Positions 36,406-44,650 of a stretch of 64,000 nt of DNA are shown piece by piece; positions within the stretch are counted from its first letter, which is position 1, and each line of letters starts with the position of its first letter. Source of the stretch: CALJIC01 sp039805565 (GTDB taxonomy: Bacteria; Chloroflexota; Chloroflexia; Chloroflexales; Roseiflexaceae); NCBI GenBank assembly GCA_039805565.1, contig JBDLTZ010000106.1, positions 62,001 through 126,000 on the forward strand. Reading direction: 5' to 3'. The notes beneath the pieces were generated by a model. It did not search any database. It saw nothing but the letters and a program-made list of their open reading frames with translations, and was not told the origin of the DNA. The position numbers and the translations under genes were made by a program.

Positions 36406-37692
36406 ATGTCTACCATTGAGCTGCTGATTGTCAGCGCGACAACCGGGATCACCGACGCGCTGAGCGACTACGAGGGGATCCAGGTGCTGAGCGCGCCGTC
36501 GCTTGAGCGGGCCGCACACCTCCTCACCAGCGACCGGCCGCCGCAGGCGGTATACGTTGAAGACCGCTGTGGCACGACGGCAGAGCTGTGGCAGATCACA
36601 CGGCGCGCCCAGGCCCTCGGCATCCCTATGCTCGCGGGTCTGCACAGCGCGGCGGCGGCGCAGCGGGACGGGCTGGCCGACGCGGGCGTGAGCCTCACCG
36701 CGCTGCACGAGGCCGCTCCACTCGCCGCGTGGGTTGGCCAGCAGCTCGGCGCCCGCGCGCGCCCGGCAGGCCGGCAGGCTCTCATAGCCGTGGCCGGGGC
36801 GAAGGGCGGCATCGGCAAATCCCTGGTTGTTGCGCTGCTGGCCGAGGCCCTGCGCCGGCGCGGGCTGCGCGTGCTGGTGGTGGACGGTGACCTCTCCAAC
36901 TCCGGCATCGTCCCAACCTTCCGCATCCCCTCCGGCTTCCCGTCCTACCTGCACGTTGCCGGGGACGCCGCGCGCAGCGGCGACCACGCCGCCTGGACAA
37001 CGCAGAACGTGCGCGACTACGTGTACCACCACGCGCCAAGCGGGATCGACTTCCTGCTGGGCTCCGAGGAGACCACCGACGCGCGCGACCTCCAGCGCCC
37101 CGAGTGGCTCTCGCTCGTCCAGGCGGTGCGCGGGATGCTGGAGTATGACGTCGTGCTGATCGATACAGGGCCGGAGATCAAGAAGCGGCCGTACGCGCTG
37201 CTGGCGGCCAGGGACGGCGGGTGGGTTGTGCTCCCCACACCACCCGGGCGCAAGGAACGCTCCGGGGCGGGGAACATGCTGCGCGCGCTCCAGACGACCG
37301 TGCCCGACCGCGACCTGAGCGCACGCTGTCTGCTGCTGTTTATGGACCCGGAGCACGGCGCCGCCGCGAGCGTGGGCCAGATCGAACCGCTGTTCGCGCG
37401 GCACTTCCCCCTGACGCGGGCGATCGGCCGCCTCCCGCGCGCCTCCTGGCAGGTGAGCCGCGCCGATGAGGAGGGCGAGCGCTACCTCTCGCCGCTGGAC
37501 GTCTCTCCGCACAGCCCGCTCTCTCGAGCCACGCACCAAGCTGCCGACCGGCTGTGCGCCGAGGTGGGGCTGCGCCCGCCCCGCCCGATGCCGCGCTCGT
37601 CGCTCTGGCAGCGGATGCGCGGCGAGCGCACCGGGGAAAGCCTGGCACTCAGCCTCCCGCTGACCACGCCCGAGCCGGAGGCCCAGCTGTGA
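36406..37692 (+). CDS. CpaE/TadZ-like MinD/ParA ATPase
   Basis: A 428-residue protein. The N-terminal 120 residues look like an atypical receiver domain, as in CpaE/TadZ. The deviant Walker A AGAKGGIGKSLVV (AKGGIGKS at 132-139) identifies the ParA/MinD family, followed by VLVVDGDLSNSGIVP and VLIDTGPEIKKRPY. TadZ/CpaE place the Tad pilus machine in the cell. Start: ATG 36406 with AAGGGA upstream. Its stop overlaps the next start (TGATG), so it is translationally coupled to the second ATPase. Confidence 0.82.
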   Translation: MSTIELLIVSATTGITDALSDYEGIQVLSAPSLERAAHLLTSDRPPQAVYVEDRCGTTAELWQITRRAQALGIPMLAGLHSAAAAQRDGLADAGVSLTALHEAAPLAAWVGQQLGARARPAGRQALIAVAGAKGGIGKSLVVALLAEALRRRGLRVLVVDGDLSNSGIVPTFRIPSGFPSYLHVAGDAARSGDHAAWTTQNVRDYVYHHAPSGIDFLLGSEETTDARDLQRPEWLSLVQAVRGMLEYDVVLIDTGPEIKKRPYALLAARDGGWVVLPTPPGRKERSGAGNMLRALQTTVPDRDLSARCLLLFMDPEHGAAASVGQIEPLFARHFPLTRAIGRLPRASWQVSRADEEGERYLSPLDVSPHSPLSRATHQAADRLCAEVGLRPPRPMPRSSLWQRMRGERTGESLALSLPLTTPEPEAQL

Positions 37693-39734
37693 TGCCATCC
37701 GCACCGCTGCCGGCCGGCCGATCCCTGCTTGATCTGCCCGACGAGTCGGCGCCGCCCTCTTCACGCGAAGCCCGTGGCGCCGAGCGGCACCATAGCGGCG
37801 AGGTCCTGTCAGCTGCGCGCGACGTCCTGATCACCGCATTCAGCGACGAAGGCCGGCGGCTGCTCGACCCCTTCGCGCCCGCGGCCGAGCGCAACAGCCG
37901 CGTCATTGCCGCGCTGCGCGCCGCCGTCGCCGAGCACCGCGCCTCGTCGGGGCCGCTCGCGACTCTCTCCGACGACGCCGACACGCTGCTGGCGCTGTTC
38001 GCCGCAACCCTCGGGTGGGGGCCAGCGCAGCGCTACCTGGACGACCCGCTGGTGAACGAGGTGAAGATCAACAACCGCACCATCCTCGTCCAGGAGGCCG
38101 GGCGGCCCTTCGTCGTCGCTCCCGAGCAGTTCGAGAGCAACGCCGAGGTGCGGGGCCGCGCCGTGCAGCTCGCCTCGGCCCTCGGCGTCCGGCTCGACGC
38201 GGCCCACCCGCAGGAGACCCTCCCGGTGGACCACGGCAGCCGCGTCCACGTCACTATCCACCCGCGCGTGGCCGAGCGCGATGGGGCGCTGGTCTGCATC
38301 CGCCGCGGCCGGCGCGGCGCATGGGATCTGGGCGACACCCTACGCCACGGCACACTCGATGCGCCGGTGGCCGAGCTGCTGCGGCTGCTGTGCCGCGCCC
38401 GCTGCTCGTTCCTGATCGCCGGCCGGACCGGCAGCGGCAAGACGGGCATGCTCGAAGCGCTGGCGAACTCGTGGCCCGACACGCCGCACATCATCACGAT
38501 CGAGGACCACGCGCTCGAGATCGGCATCCGATCCGGCGCATCCTGGACCCGGGAGCTCGTGGACACCCAGCGCGACCCGCAGGCGTTCGGACGGGCGGCG
38601 CGTGAGGCTCTGCGGCAGACGCCTGGGCTGCTGCTCCCCGGCGAGACGCGCGGCAGCGAGGCGGGCGCGATCCTCGCGCTGGCCCTCTCCGGCCACGCGG
38701 TCATCACTACCCTCCACGCCCGCACTGCCGCGGAGGCAGTAACGCGGTTCGCGGGCTACGCGGCGCAGCCCGGCGCCTACATGTACGAGGGGCGCCGCGA
38801 CAGTGCCCTGCGCGATGCCTGCGCCGCCTTCGACGTCGTCATCCAGCTTGATTCGCTGGAGTCGATCGGCAGGAGGATCGTCGCCGAGGTGGCCCTGCTT
38901 GACGGCACGGCAACACAGGACGGCGAGCTCAGGCCGGCGACCATCCCCCTGGCGCTCGCCGCCGTGACCGGCGAGGGCGACGTCCGGTGGGAGACCTTCG
39001 CCTGCGCGGAGGGTGGGACGCTTACCTGGCGGGACAGCGTTGACCGAAGCCCAGAGCCGCTGCGCGAGCGACTCGCGCGGCTCAGTGGGCGCCATACCGG
39101 CACGACGACCTGGATCGCCGCTGCCCAGAGCGCGGTGGACCGGGCAGAGCGGCTGCTCGGCGCCGGGGAGGCGGAGCGCGCGCTCAGCGCGCTGCGTGAG
39201 CCGTGGCGCGAGCGCCGTAACAGCCGGCTGCTGCAAGTGGCACTGCGGGCCACAGAGCTGAGCCCCGAGCGCTTCGCGGCAGCGCGCGTCTCCGCGCTCA
39301 GCACCCGGGTGAGCCTCGAGCACCTCATCGCGAAGGCGCGGTGGGAAGAGGCCAGCGCCCTGCTCAGCCGCATCCTGGGCGAGATCGACACTGCCGCGCT
39401 CGCCGCCCCACTTGAGGGGTGGGACCAAACGGAGGAGACCGTGCGGCAGGGTCTTGAGCGCGAGGCTGCCGCGGCCCAAGCGTGTGCGGCCGCGGACGCA
39501 GCGCTAGGCCGTGGCAACCACCGGGCCGCGCTTGACATCGTCAACGCGGCGCTGCCGCCCGACGGCGCACTCTCGTTAGAAGTGAGCTGCTCACTGTTGC
39601 AGAGGCGCGAGGCGGCGCTGGAGGGGCTTCTGCTCAGCGGCGACGCCGACTCGAACGCAGTACGCGCCGTACGGGAGCGCCGGCTGGCCTTGGAGCGCGA
39701 CCAGCAGCCTGCGAGTTTCCAGAGGAGGAGATGA
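37692..39734 (+). CDS. CpaF/TadA-type secretion ATPase (second copy, with C-terminal extension)
   Basis: A 680-residue protein with a CpaF core. LDDPLVNEVKINNRTILVQE at about 116-135 leads into HPRVAERDGALVCIRRG. Walker A is AGRTGSGKTGML near 243-254, and TIEDHALEIGI is the Asp box. PGETRGSEAGAIL (about 315-327) stands in place of the usual Walker B strand-Glu, and ITTLHARTAAEAV is the His box. The last 200 or so residues (about 480-680) are helical, with repeated RLL/ERAL patterns unlike typical CpaF. The extension may bind other machine parts. Its last bases overlap the tadB-like start (ATGA). Confidence 0.82.
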   Translation: MPSAPLPAGRSLLDLPDESAPPSSREARGAERHHSGEVLSAARDVLITAFSDEGRRLLDPFAPAAERNSRVIAALRAAVAEHRASSGPLATLSDDADTLLALFAATLGWGPAQRYLDDPLVNEVKINNRTILVQEAGRPFVVAPEQFESNAEVRGRAVQLASALGVRLDAAHPQETLPVDHGSRVHVTIHPRVAERDGALVCIRRGRRGAWDLGDTLRHGTLDAPVAELLRLLCRARCSFLIAGRTGSGKTGMLEALANSWPDTPHIITIEDHALEIGIRSGASWTRELVDTQRDPQAFGRAAREALRQTPGLLLPGETRGSEAGAILALALSGHAVITTLHARTAAEAVTRFAGYAAQPGAYMYEGRRDSALRDACAAFDVVIQLDSLESIGRRIVAEVALLDGTATQDGELRPATIPLALAAVTGEGDVRWETFACAEGGTLTWRDSVDRSPEPLRERLARLSGRHTGTTTWIAAAQSAVDRAERLLGAGEAERALSALREPWRERRNSRLLQVALRATELSPERFAAARVSALSTRVSLEHLIAKARWEEASALLSRILGEIDTAALAAPLEGWDQTEETVRQGLEREAAAAQACAAADAALGRGNHRAALDIVNAALPPDGALSLEVSCSLLQRREAALEGLLLSGDADSNAVRAVRERRLALERDQQPASFQRRR

Positions 39735-40666
39735 TGCAGCTGAGCAGCGCACCCATCACACACACGGACACCGCCTGGCTCGCGCTCTCCGTGCCGCTCT
39801 GGCTGACCGTCGCCGCGGCGCTCGGCGCCACGCTGCTGATGCGCCACGAGCTCCTCGCAGTGCTGTCCACGCTGCTGGCGCAGCGCTCCGCCGAGCGGGC
39901 GGCGGATGCGGCGCTTGTGTGGTCTCCCCCCGTGGCGACGCCGGGGCAGCTTCTGGCAGCGGCCCTCGCGTCGGCCTTAGCCGTCACCGCCGGCGTCACG
40001 CTGCTGGCGCCAGTCTCGGTGGCCGTCGCCCTCTCTCCCCCCGCGGCCCTCGTCGCGATCTGGATCGCGCTGCGGCTGCTCGAGGCGCGCTACATTGCGG
40101 GCCTCGAGCGCGCGCTGCCGGGCGCGGTCGGTAGGCTCGGGGGCTACCTCCGCGGCGGCGCCAGCTTCCAGGCCGCGATCGAGCGGGTGATCGCCGATAC
40201 GCCCCCCGGCCCGCTGCAGGCCGAGTGGTCGTTCCTGGCCGAGCGCCTTGCGGCGCCACTGTCGGGCGGCGGGCGCGCCACGCCGGCCCAGGCTGTGGCG
40301 GCGCTGGCGAGTCAGACCCCCTCGCGGCGCCACGCCGTCCTGCTCGAGCACATCGAGGTGGCGCTCGGCCAGCCGCACGACGTGCTGGCGCGGCGGGTGT
40401 CGGCGGCATCGGCGGCGCTCCTGGCAGCCGAGCAGCGGCGCAGCCAGACCGAGACCGAGCTGGCCCAGATGCGCTACAGCGGCATAGCGATCGGCCTGTC
40501 CGGCACAGTGATGTGCATCTACCTGGCGCTCACCCAGCCCGACAGGGTCGCGCGGGCATATCAGGGCGCCCTGGGCCTCGTGGCTGGGCTGGCGGTCGCC
40601 GCCGCGCTCGTGGCGCCGATCGTAGCCGGAGTGCTCCTGGCGCGCGCGGACGACGCGGACTACTAA
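39731..40666 (+). CDS. TadB-like inner-membrane platform protein (T2SF domain)
   Basis: A 311-residue membrane protein with helices near the N-terminus (about 16-36), at 74-110 and two at the C-terminus. A cytoplasmic T2SF/GspF domain (about 125-250) is recognisable from GLERALPGAVGRLGGYLRGG and SFQAAIERVIADTPPGPLQ. It would form the platform on which the ATPase acts. Start overlaps the ATPase gene stop by four bases (ATGA); a second ATG follows directly. It is paired with the TadC-like gene 38 bases downstream. Confidence 0.75.
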   Translation: MMQLSSAPITHTDTAWLALSVPLWLTVAAALGATLLMRHELLAVLSTLLAQRSAERAADAALVWSPPVATPGQLLAAALASALAVTAGVTLLAPVSVAVALSPPAALVAIWIALRLLEARYIAGLERALPGAVGRLGGYLRGGASFQAAIERVIADTPPGPLQAEWSFLAERLAAPLSGGGRATPAQAVAALASQTPSRRHAVLLEHIEVALGQPHDVLARRVSAASAALLAAEQRRSQTETELAQMRYSGIAIGLSGTVMCIYLALTQPDRVARAYQGALGLVAGLAVAAALVAPIVAGVLLARADDADY

Positions 40667-40704
40667 GCGTCGCGCCATATCCACAGAGATAAAGGAAGAG
40701 GTCC

Positions 40705-41502
40705 ATGTTCAACTTTCTCCTCACGCCGGGGGCGCCATTCTTCGCGATCAGCCTCGCGGGCGTAGCCCTGGCCGCCATAGGGCTGCTACGGGTTGAACGG
40801 CTGAGGCTGCTGGCGACCGGCGTCCGGGCAGTGCCCGCGGGCCGCGGAGTAGCCGTCCGGCTCGCCGTCGGCCAGGCCGCGGCCATCCCCCTCTCCGGCG
40901 CGGTGCTGCTCGCAAGCCTGGCCGGCGGGCTCAGCGGCGCGGCCCGCGGCCTCGCACTCGCCACAGCCGCGGGAATCTATCTCTACCTCGGCCTCGTCGT
41001 CCCGCGCCGGCCGCTGGTGGCGGCCGAGCGCGAGCGCAAGGAGCTGCGGCGGCTGACCCCGGGCTTCGTGAGCTACGTCCGGATCGGGTTGGCGGGCTTC
41101 GAGGCGCCCGCGTCGCTGCTCACCCGCTACGTCGCAAGGGTGAGGCCGAGCGCCCTGGCCATGCAGCGCGTGGTCGCCGAGGCGCTGGCTGTCATGCAGG
41201 AGCGGCGGATGCGCCCCTTCGAGGCGCTGCGGGCCGTGGCCCTGGCGGGGGGCTGCCGCGAGCTCACCGATATCGCCGAGGCGCTGGCGCAGGCCGAGGC
41301 CGAGGGCACGGACGCGCAGGCGGCGCTCGAGGCCTACGAGGCGACGCTGGAGGCGCTGCTGCGCGACGAGTTCACCCGCATGCTCAAGCGTCGCACCGTC
41401 TGGCTGCTGCTGGTCGTGGCCGTGAGTCTGGTTGTCGGGATCCTTGGCAACCTACTGTACGTGATGGTCGCAGGGAGTCCGCTGTTTCAAGGAGGTTTGT
41501 GA
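40705..41502 (+). CDS. TadC-like inner-membrane platform protein (T2SF domain)
   Basis: A 265-residue membrane protein. Helices lie at about 11-28, 52-75 and 85-97, with a C-terminal helix WLLLVVAVSLVVGILGNLLY. Between them is a T2SF domain starting at LTPGFVSYVRIGLAGFEAP, with REELTDIA-like RELTDIAEALAQAEAEGTD near 185-205. Two T2SF proteins in tandem are the usual Tad arrangement. Start: ATG 40705 with GGAAGAGG upstream. Confidence 0.75.
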   Translation: MFNFLLTPGAPFFAISLAGVALAAIGLLRVERLRLLATGVRAVPAGRGVAVRLAVGQAAAIPLSGAVLLASLAGGLSGAARGLALATAAGIYLYLGLVVPRRPLVAAERERKELRRLTPGFVSYVRIGLAGFEAPASLLTRYVARVRPSALAMQRVVAEALAVMQERRMRPFEALRAVALAGGCRELTDIAEALAQAEAEGTDAQAALEAYEATLEALLRDEFTRMLKRRTVWLLLVVAVSLVVGILGNLLYVMVAGSPLFQGGL

Positions 41503-41503
41503 G

Positions 41504-41914
41504 ATGCCCCCGATCGGACGGCCGACAGCTGACCGGGCCCAGGAGGCCCTCGCAATGATCCTGGAGCGCGGTGGCCCCGCGACGCTGCCGAGCGTGCTGA
41601 CGTCGCAGGACGTCAAGCCGATGATGGGCCGCACGTGGTTCCACGAGGCCCTGCGCCGGGGCGACCTGCCCGGCGTGCAGGTGATGGAGTACGGCGTGTG
41701 GCGCTGTGAGCGAGAGACATTTTTGATCTGGCTGCGAGAGGTGAGCGGTGAGACAGGACAGATGGCCATCGCTGGCGGCGATGCTGCGGCACATGCTGCT
41801 GCACGAGGAGTGGATGGCGCTGCGGGACGCGGCCGAGCTCTACCGGGTGACGCCGGACACGATGCAGGTGTGGGTGGAGGCCGGCAAGTTCACGGCGCAG
41901 CGCATTGGGGATGA
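41504..41914 (+). CDS. Winged-helix/excisionase-like protein (first of an overlapping pair)
   Basis: A 136-codon frame. The first 80 residues look like a real small DNA-binding protein of the excisionase/MerR type (GRTWFHEALRRGDLPGVQV...WRCERETFLIWLREV). From about residue 82 it is only the shadow of the next gene, with Gly/Ala/His-rich low-complexity residues. The overlap is 167 bases. Either the protein really has this odd tail, or a frameshift near 41750-41765 normally joins it to the next HTH. Start: ATG 41504, one base after the TadC-like stop, with GGAGG upstream. Confidence 0.6.
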   Translation: MPPIGRPTADRAQEALAMILERGGPATLPSVLTSQDVKPMMGRTWFHEALRRGDLPGVQVMEYGVWRCERETFLIWLREVSGETGQMAIAGGDAAAHAAARGVDGAAGRGRALPGDAGHDAGVGGGRQVHGAAHWG

Positions 41915-41999
41915 GCTGTGGCTGTCGCGCGAGGAGCTCATCTCGGCGCTCCGCCGCCCGCCGGCCGCGCAGCCTCAAGCGCAGCGAGGCAGACGATGA
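41748..41999 (+). CDS. Excisionase/helix-turn-helix protein (second of an overlapping pair)
   Basis: An 83-residue basic protein with a MerR/excisionase-like fold: EEWMALRDAAELYRVTPDTM followed by VWVEAGKFTAQRIGDELWL and REELISAL. Such HTH_17-type proteins bind DNA and often accompany mobile elements or regulate local operons. Start: GTG 41748, inside the preceding gene. Its stop overlaps the next start (ATGA). It is the only candidate regulator within the 30 kb cluster. Confidence 0.65.
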   Translation: MRQDRWPSLAAMLRHMLLHEEWMALRDAAELYRVTPDTMQVWVEAGKFTAQRIGDELWLSREELISALRRPPAAQPQAQRGRR

Positions 42000-42643
42000 C
42001 CGCGCCTGGTCACCTGGCCGACGCGCTGCTCCACAGGATGCTTGCCCTCCCCGCGGTCGAGCGCGCGCTCAACGGGGCGCTTGCGCGGCCGCGGGTCCTC
42101 CAGACTACCGCCGCGGGCCTGTGCGCGCTCCTCGCGACCATATCGCTGGCCGGCGGACTCGGGGACAGCGGAAGGGGCGCGACCGTCCCGGGATCATGGC
42201 CCCAGGCGGGAGAGGCTGCCACCAGCACCCCTTCCGCGTTAGCGGAACAGCGCGGCAGCCCAGCCGATCAGGCGATCGAGGCGGTGGCCGCGTACAACCG
42301 GGCCAGCATCGCCGCGGCCGCGCTCGGCGATGGCGGCCTGCTGCTCCCGCACCTCGACCCTGACGGCCCCGCTCGGGCGAGCGCCGAGGCCGAGTACGCG
42401 CGCCGGGCGCCGGCAGGGGAGACGCGTAACGCGACGCTGCGGCGCTGGGGCGTGCTCCGCGCGGAGGCGGACGGTGACGTGGCGACGGTGGAGACGCAGG
42501 AGCTGTGGGACCTGGCAGTACGGGAGCGGGGGCGGCTGGTGGACAGCCGGCGCGGCGTACTGACGAGGAACGTGTACGCGCTGCGGCTGCGCTCGGAGCG
42601 GTGGCTCATTACCGATGTGATATCTGACACGCTGCTGCAGTAG
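41996..42643 (+). CDS. Membrane protein with IMS/VirB8-like (NTF2-fold) domain
   Basis: A 215-residue protein. A cytoplasmic stretch of about 40 residues precedes one membrane helix (TTAAGLCALLATISLAGGL). The outer domain resembles the ARC6 IMS/NTF2-like fold: AVAAYNRASIAAAALGDGG, then VETQELWDLAVRERGRLVD and YALRLRSERWLITDV. VirB8 and TcpC, the scaffold proteins of type IV secretion channels, share this topology and fold class, and the neighbours support that role. The assignment rests on pattern and position. Start overlaps the HTH stop (ATGA). Confidence 0.55.
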   Translation: MTAPGHLADALLHRMLALPAVERALNGALARPRVLQTTAAGLCALLATISLAGGLGDSGRGATVPGSWPQAGEAATSTPSALAEQRGSPADQAIEAVAAYNRASIAAAALGDGGLLLPHLDPDGPARASAEAEYARRAPAGETRNATLRRWGVLRAEADGDVATVETQELWDLAVRERGRLVDSRRGVLTRNVYALRLRSERWLITDVISDTLLQ

Positions 42644-42650
42644 GGGTGTG

Positions 42651-44180
42651 ATGCGCTTGAGAAGACATAACCGGCTGCTGGTCGCGATGCCGCTCGTGTG
42701 GGTCCTCTGGCTGCTGGGAACGCCACCGGCCGCGCTTGCTGATGCCCCCGGCACTCGGGGCGAGGAGCCCGCGCCGCGTGGTGGGGCCGGGGGTGTAGGG
42801 GACTGGCGCGGGGTTCAGGAGCTCCCGCCGCACACCGTGCTCACCGCGCCAGCCGCGCAGCTCGAGCCAGCGGCCGAGAAGCCAGTCAGCTGGCTCGACC
42901 GCGGCGGCAACACCGGCAACTGGGTGATGGACGCCGGGATGGGTATCGCCGGCGGCGCGCTCGCGGCAGTCAACGAGGCGCTGATCGTGGGCGTGACCGC
43001 ACTCGTGGTGGGCGGTGGGAAAGACTGCTCAGGGACGAGCAACATCATCCTGTGCACGCCGCCGGAGCTGTTCTTCGGCGATGGAGAGCAGGCGCCAGCC
43101 TCGCAGCCGAAGGGGGGTGGGGCACAGCCGCTGATCACCGGCCTGTCGCAGACGATCGCCAAAGTGCACAAGGTGCTACGGCCGCTCGCAATCTCGCTGA
43201 TCGGCCTGCTGTTCGTGATCCGGGTGGGTCGGATGATGACGGAAGGGCCGGCCAGCCTGGCGGCGGAGGGGAAGCAGCTGATCGTGTCGTTCGGCACCGC
43301 GCTCGCTTTTACACAGAGCAGCGAGGGGCTGCTGAAAGGCGTGCTGCAACTGTTGAACGGGCTGCACGCGCGTCTGTCGGGCGAGGGGATTGCGGCGCTG
43401 CTGGAGCACGCAGGGCGCCCGAACGCGCATCTGAACCTGGGCGTGCAGATCACGCTCCTGGTGCTGGTGATCGTCCTGCTGCTCCTCTCGGGCAAGGCGC
43501 TGCTGCGCGTAGTTCACCTCACCATCCTGATCGCCGTCGCGCCGCTGATGGGCGCACTGCTGATGGACCGCTCGACGAGCCCGCGCTTCGGGCAGTGGGT
43601 CGGCAAGCTCTTCGACGTGCTGCTCCAGCAGACAGCCTGGGTGTTCTTTTTCGCCGTGGGCGCGGGTCTCTTCAACGCGAGCCAGGCGGCGAATATGACC
43701 GACGCGCGAGCCCAGATCATCGCGAACTTCGCGGCGGCGGTGGTGCTCGGCATGGCTGTGGGCGGCGAGTCGATCCTGGCCGGGATCGCGGGCGCATCAG
43801 GCGGGCCGGGAGGCCTGGTGGCAGGGAAGCTCGGGTCCGCGCTGAGCAGCCGCGGCCTGATGCGCGGCGCGCGCTGGACGGCACGGACGCTCCAGGCCGG
43901 CGGCAGGGGCCTCGGCGACGCCGCGGGGTCGCTGGGCGAAAGGTCCTCCGCCGCTCCAAGCGGCGACCCTCTGAAGAGCCGCGCGGGGCGGCAGGAGGCC
44001 TCGCGGGGCGGCGCGAACCCGGCCGCGGCGCGGCGCTACGGCCGGAGCTCCGACGGCGCACCGCGGGCGATGCTCGGCCCGCAGCGCAGCCGGCTCGCGC
44101 CGCGTGAGGACTCTGAGCAGCTCACCCGGGGAAGGAGCCGGCCCTCCATCGCCGCTCGTGCGCGACGGGGCCACTCATAG
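42651..44180 (+). CDS. VirB6/TrbL-like polytopic channel protein
   Basis: A 509-residue protein. It has a signal peptide (LLVAMPLVWVLWLLG...ALA), an exported N-terminal segment with two cysteines (DCSGTSNIILC), and about six membrane helices from residue 170. These include LAISLIGLLFVIRVG, ITLLVLVIVLLLLSGKALL, VHLTILIAVAPLMGALLM and TAWVFFFAVGAGLF. A long Gly/Ser/Arg-rich cytoplasmic tail follows (about 375-509). This matches the VirB6/TrbL family, the polytopic core of type IV secretion systems. Start: ATG 42651; the preceding GTG at 42648 is also possible. Confidence 0.7.
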   Translation: MRLRRHNRLLVAMPLVWVLWLLGTPPAALADAPGTRGEEPAPRGGAGGVGDWRGVQELPPHTVLTAPAAQLEPAAEKPVSWLDRGGNTGNWVMDAGMGIAGGALAAVNEALIVGVTALVVGGGKDCSGTSNIILCTPPELFFGDGEQAPASQPKGGGAQPLITGLSQTIAKVHKVLRPLAISLIGLLFVIRVGRMMTEGPASLAAEGKQLIVSFGTALAFTQSSEGLLKGVLQLLNGLHARLSGEGIAALLEHAGRPNAHLNLGVQITLLVLVIVLLLLSGKALLRVVHLTILIAVAPLMGALLMDRSTSPRFGQWVGKLFDVLLQQTAWVFFFAVGAGLFNASQAANMTDARAQIIANFAAAVVLGMAVGGESILAGIAGASGGPGGLVAGKLGSALSSRGLMRGARWTARTLQAGGRGLGDAAGSLGERSSAAPSGDPLKSRAGRQEASRGGANPAAARRYGRSSDGAPRAMLGPQRSRLAPREDSEQLTRGRSRPSIAARARRGHS

Positions 44181-44222
44181 TCGTGACGAATGTGCATACC
44201 TCAATGATCACAGGAGAACATC

Positions 44223-44603
44223 ATGGCACCTGTAGTCTGCGCGAGCTGCGGGCTCGCAAACATTCCCGAGCGGTCGAGCTGCAAGCAGTGCGGCGAGTCA
44301 CTGCGGGCGCCAGCACCAGTCCCCACGGAGGAAAACAGCGTCCAACTCACGCTCGATGAGCGACGGGATATTCTCGACGCGGAGATCGTGCGGCAGGTCA
44401 CGGCCGGCTGGCGCGTGGTGAGCCGCACCGATACGACCGCGCAGCTGCTAACGGATCGCGGCCCGAACGGCTGCATCGGGTTGTTGCTGCTGATCTTCTT
44501 TGTGGTACCCGGCATCCTCTACATGCTGCTCTACAAGGGCTCATCCAGTATGTACATCGACGTGGACCCGTTCGGCCAGGTGCGGCGGACGACGCACGGG
44601 TAG
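44223..44603 (+). CDS. Zinc-ribbon membrane protein of unknown function
   Basis: A 126-residue protein. The N-terminal zinc ribbon has CASCGLANIPERSSCKQCG (two CxxC pairs). A mixed domain (about 42-80) contains QVTAGWRVVSRTDTTAQLL. One membrane helix follows (GLLLLIFFVVPGILYMLLY), and a short tail DVDPFGQVRRTTHG ends the protein. The middle part resembles small DUF-type domains seen next to zinc ribbons in other bacteria. Its position between T4SS genes suggests it travels with them. No function assigned. Confidence 0.65.
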   Translation: MAPVVCASCGLANIPERSSCKQCGESLRAPAPVPTEENSVQLTLDERRDILDAEIVRQVTAGWRVVSRTDTTAQLLTDRGPNGCIGLLLLIFFVVPGILYMLLYKGSSSMYIDVDPFGQVRRTTHG

Positions 44604-44608
44604 GCAGC

Positions 44609-44636
44609 GCTCACGGCTCACGGCTCACGGCTCACG
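44609..44636. repeat. Heptamer array (gctcacg)
   Basis: Four exact 7-base units lie between the zinc-ribbon gene and the wall-hydrolase gene, ending 14 bases before the latter's ATG. Confidence 0.85.
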
Positions 44637-44650
44637 ATGCGGAGCGACAG

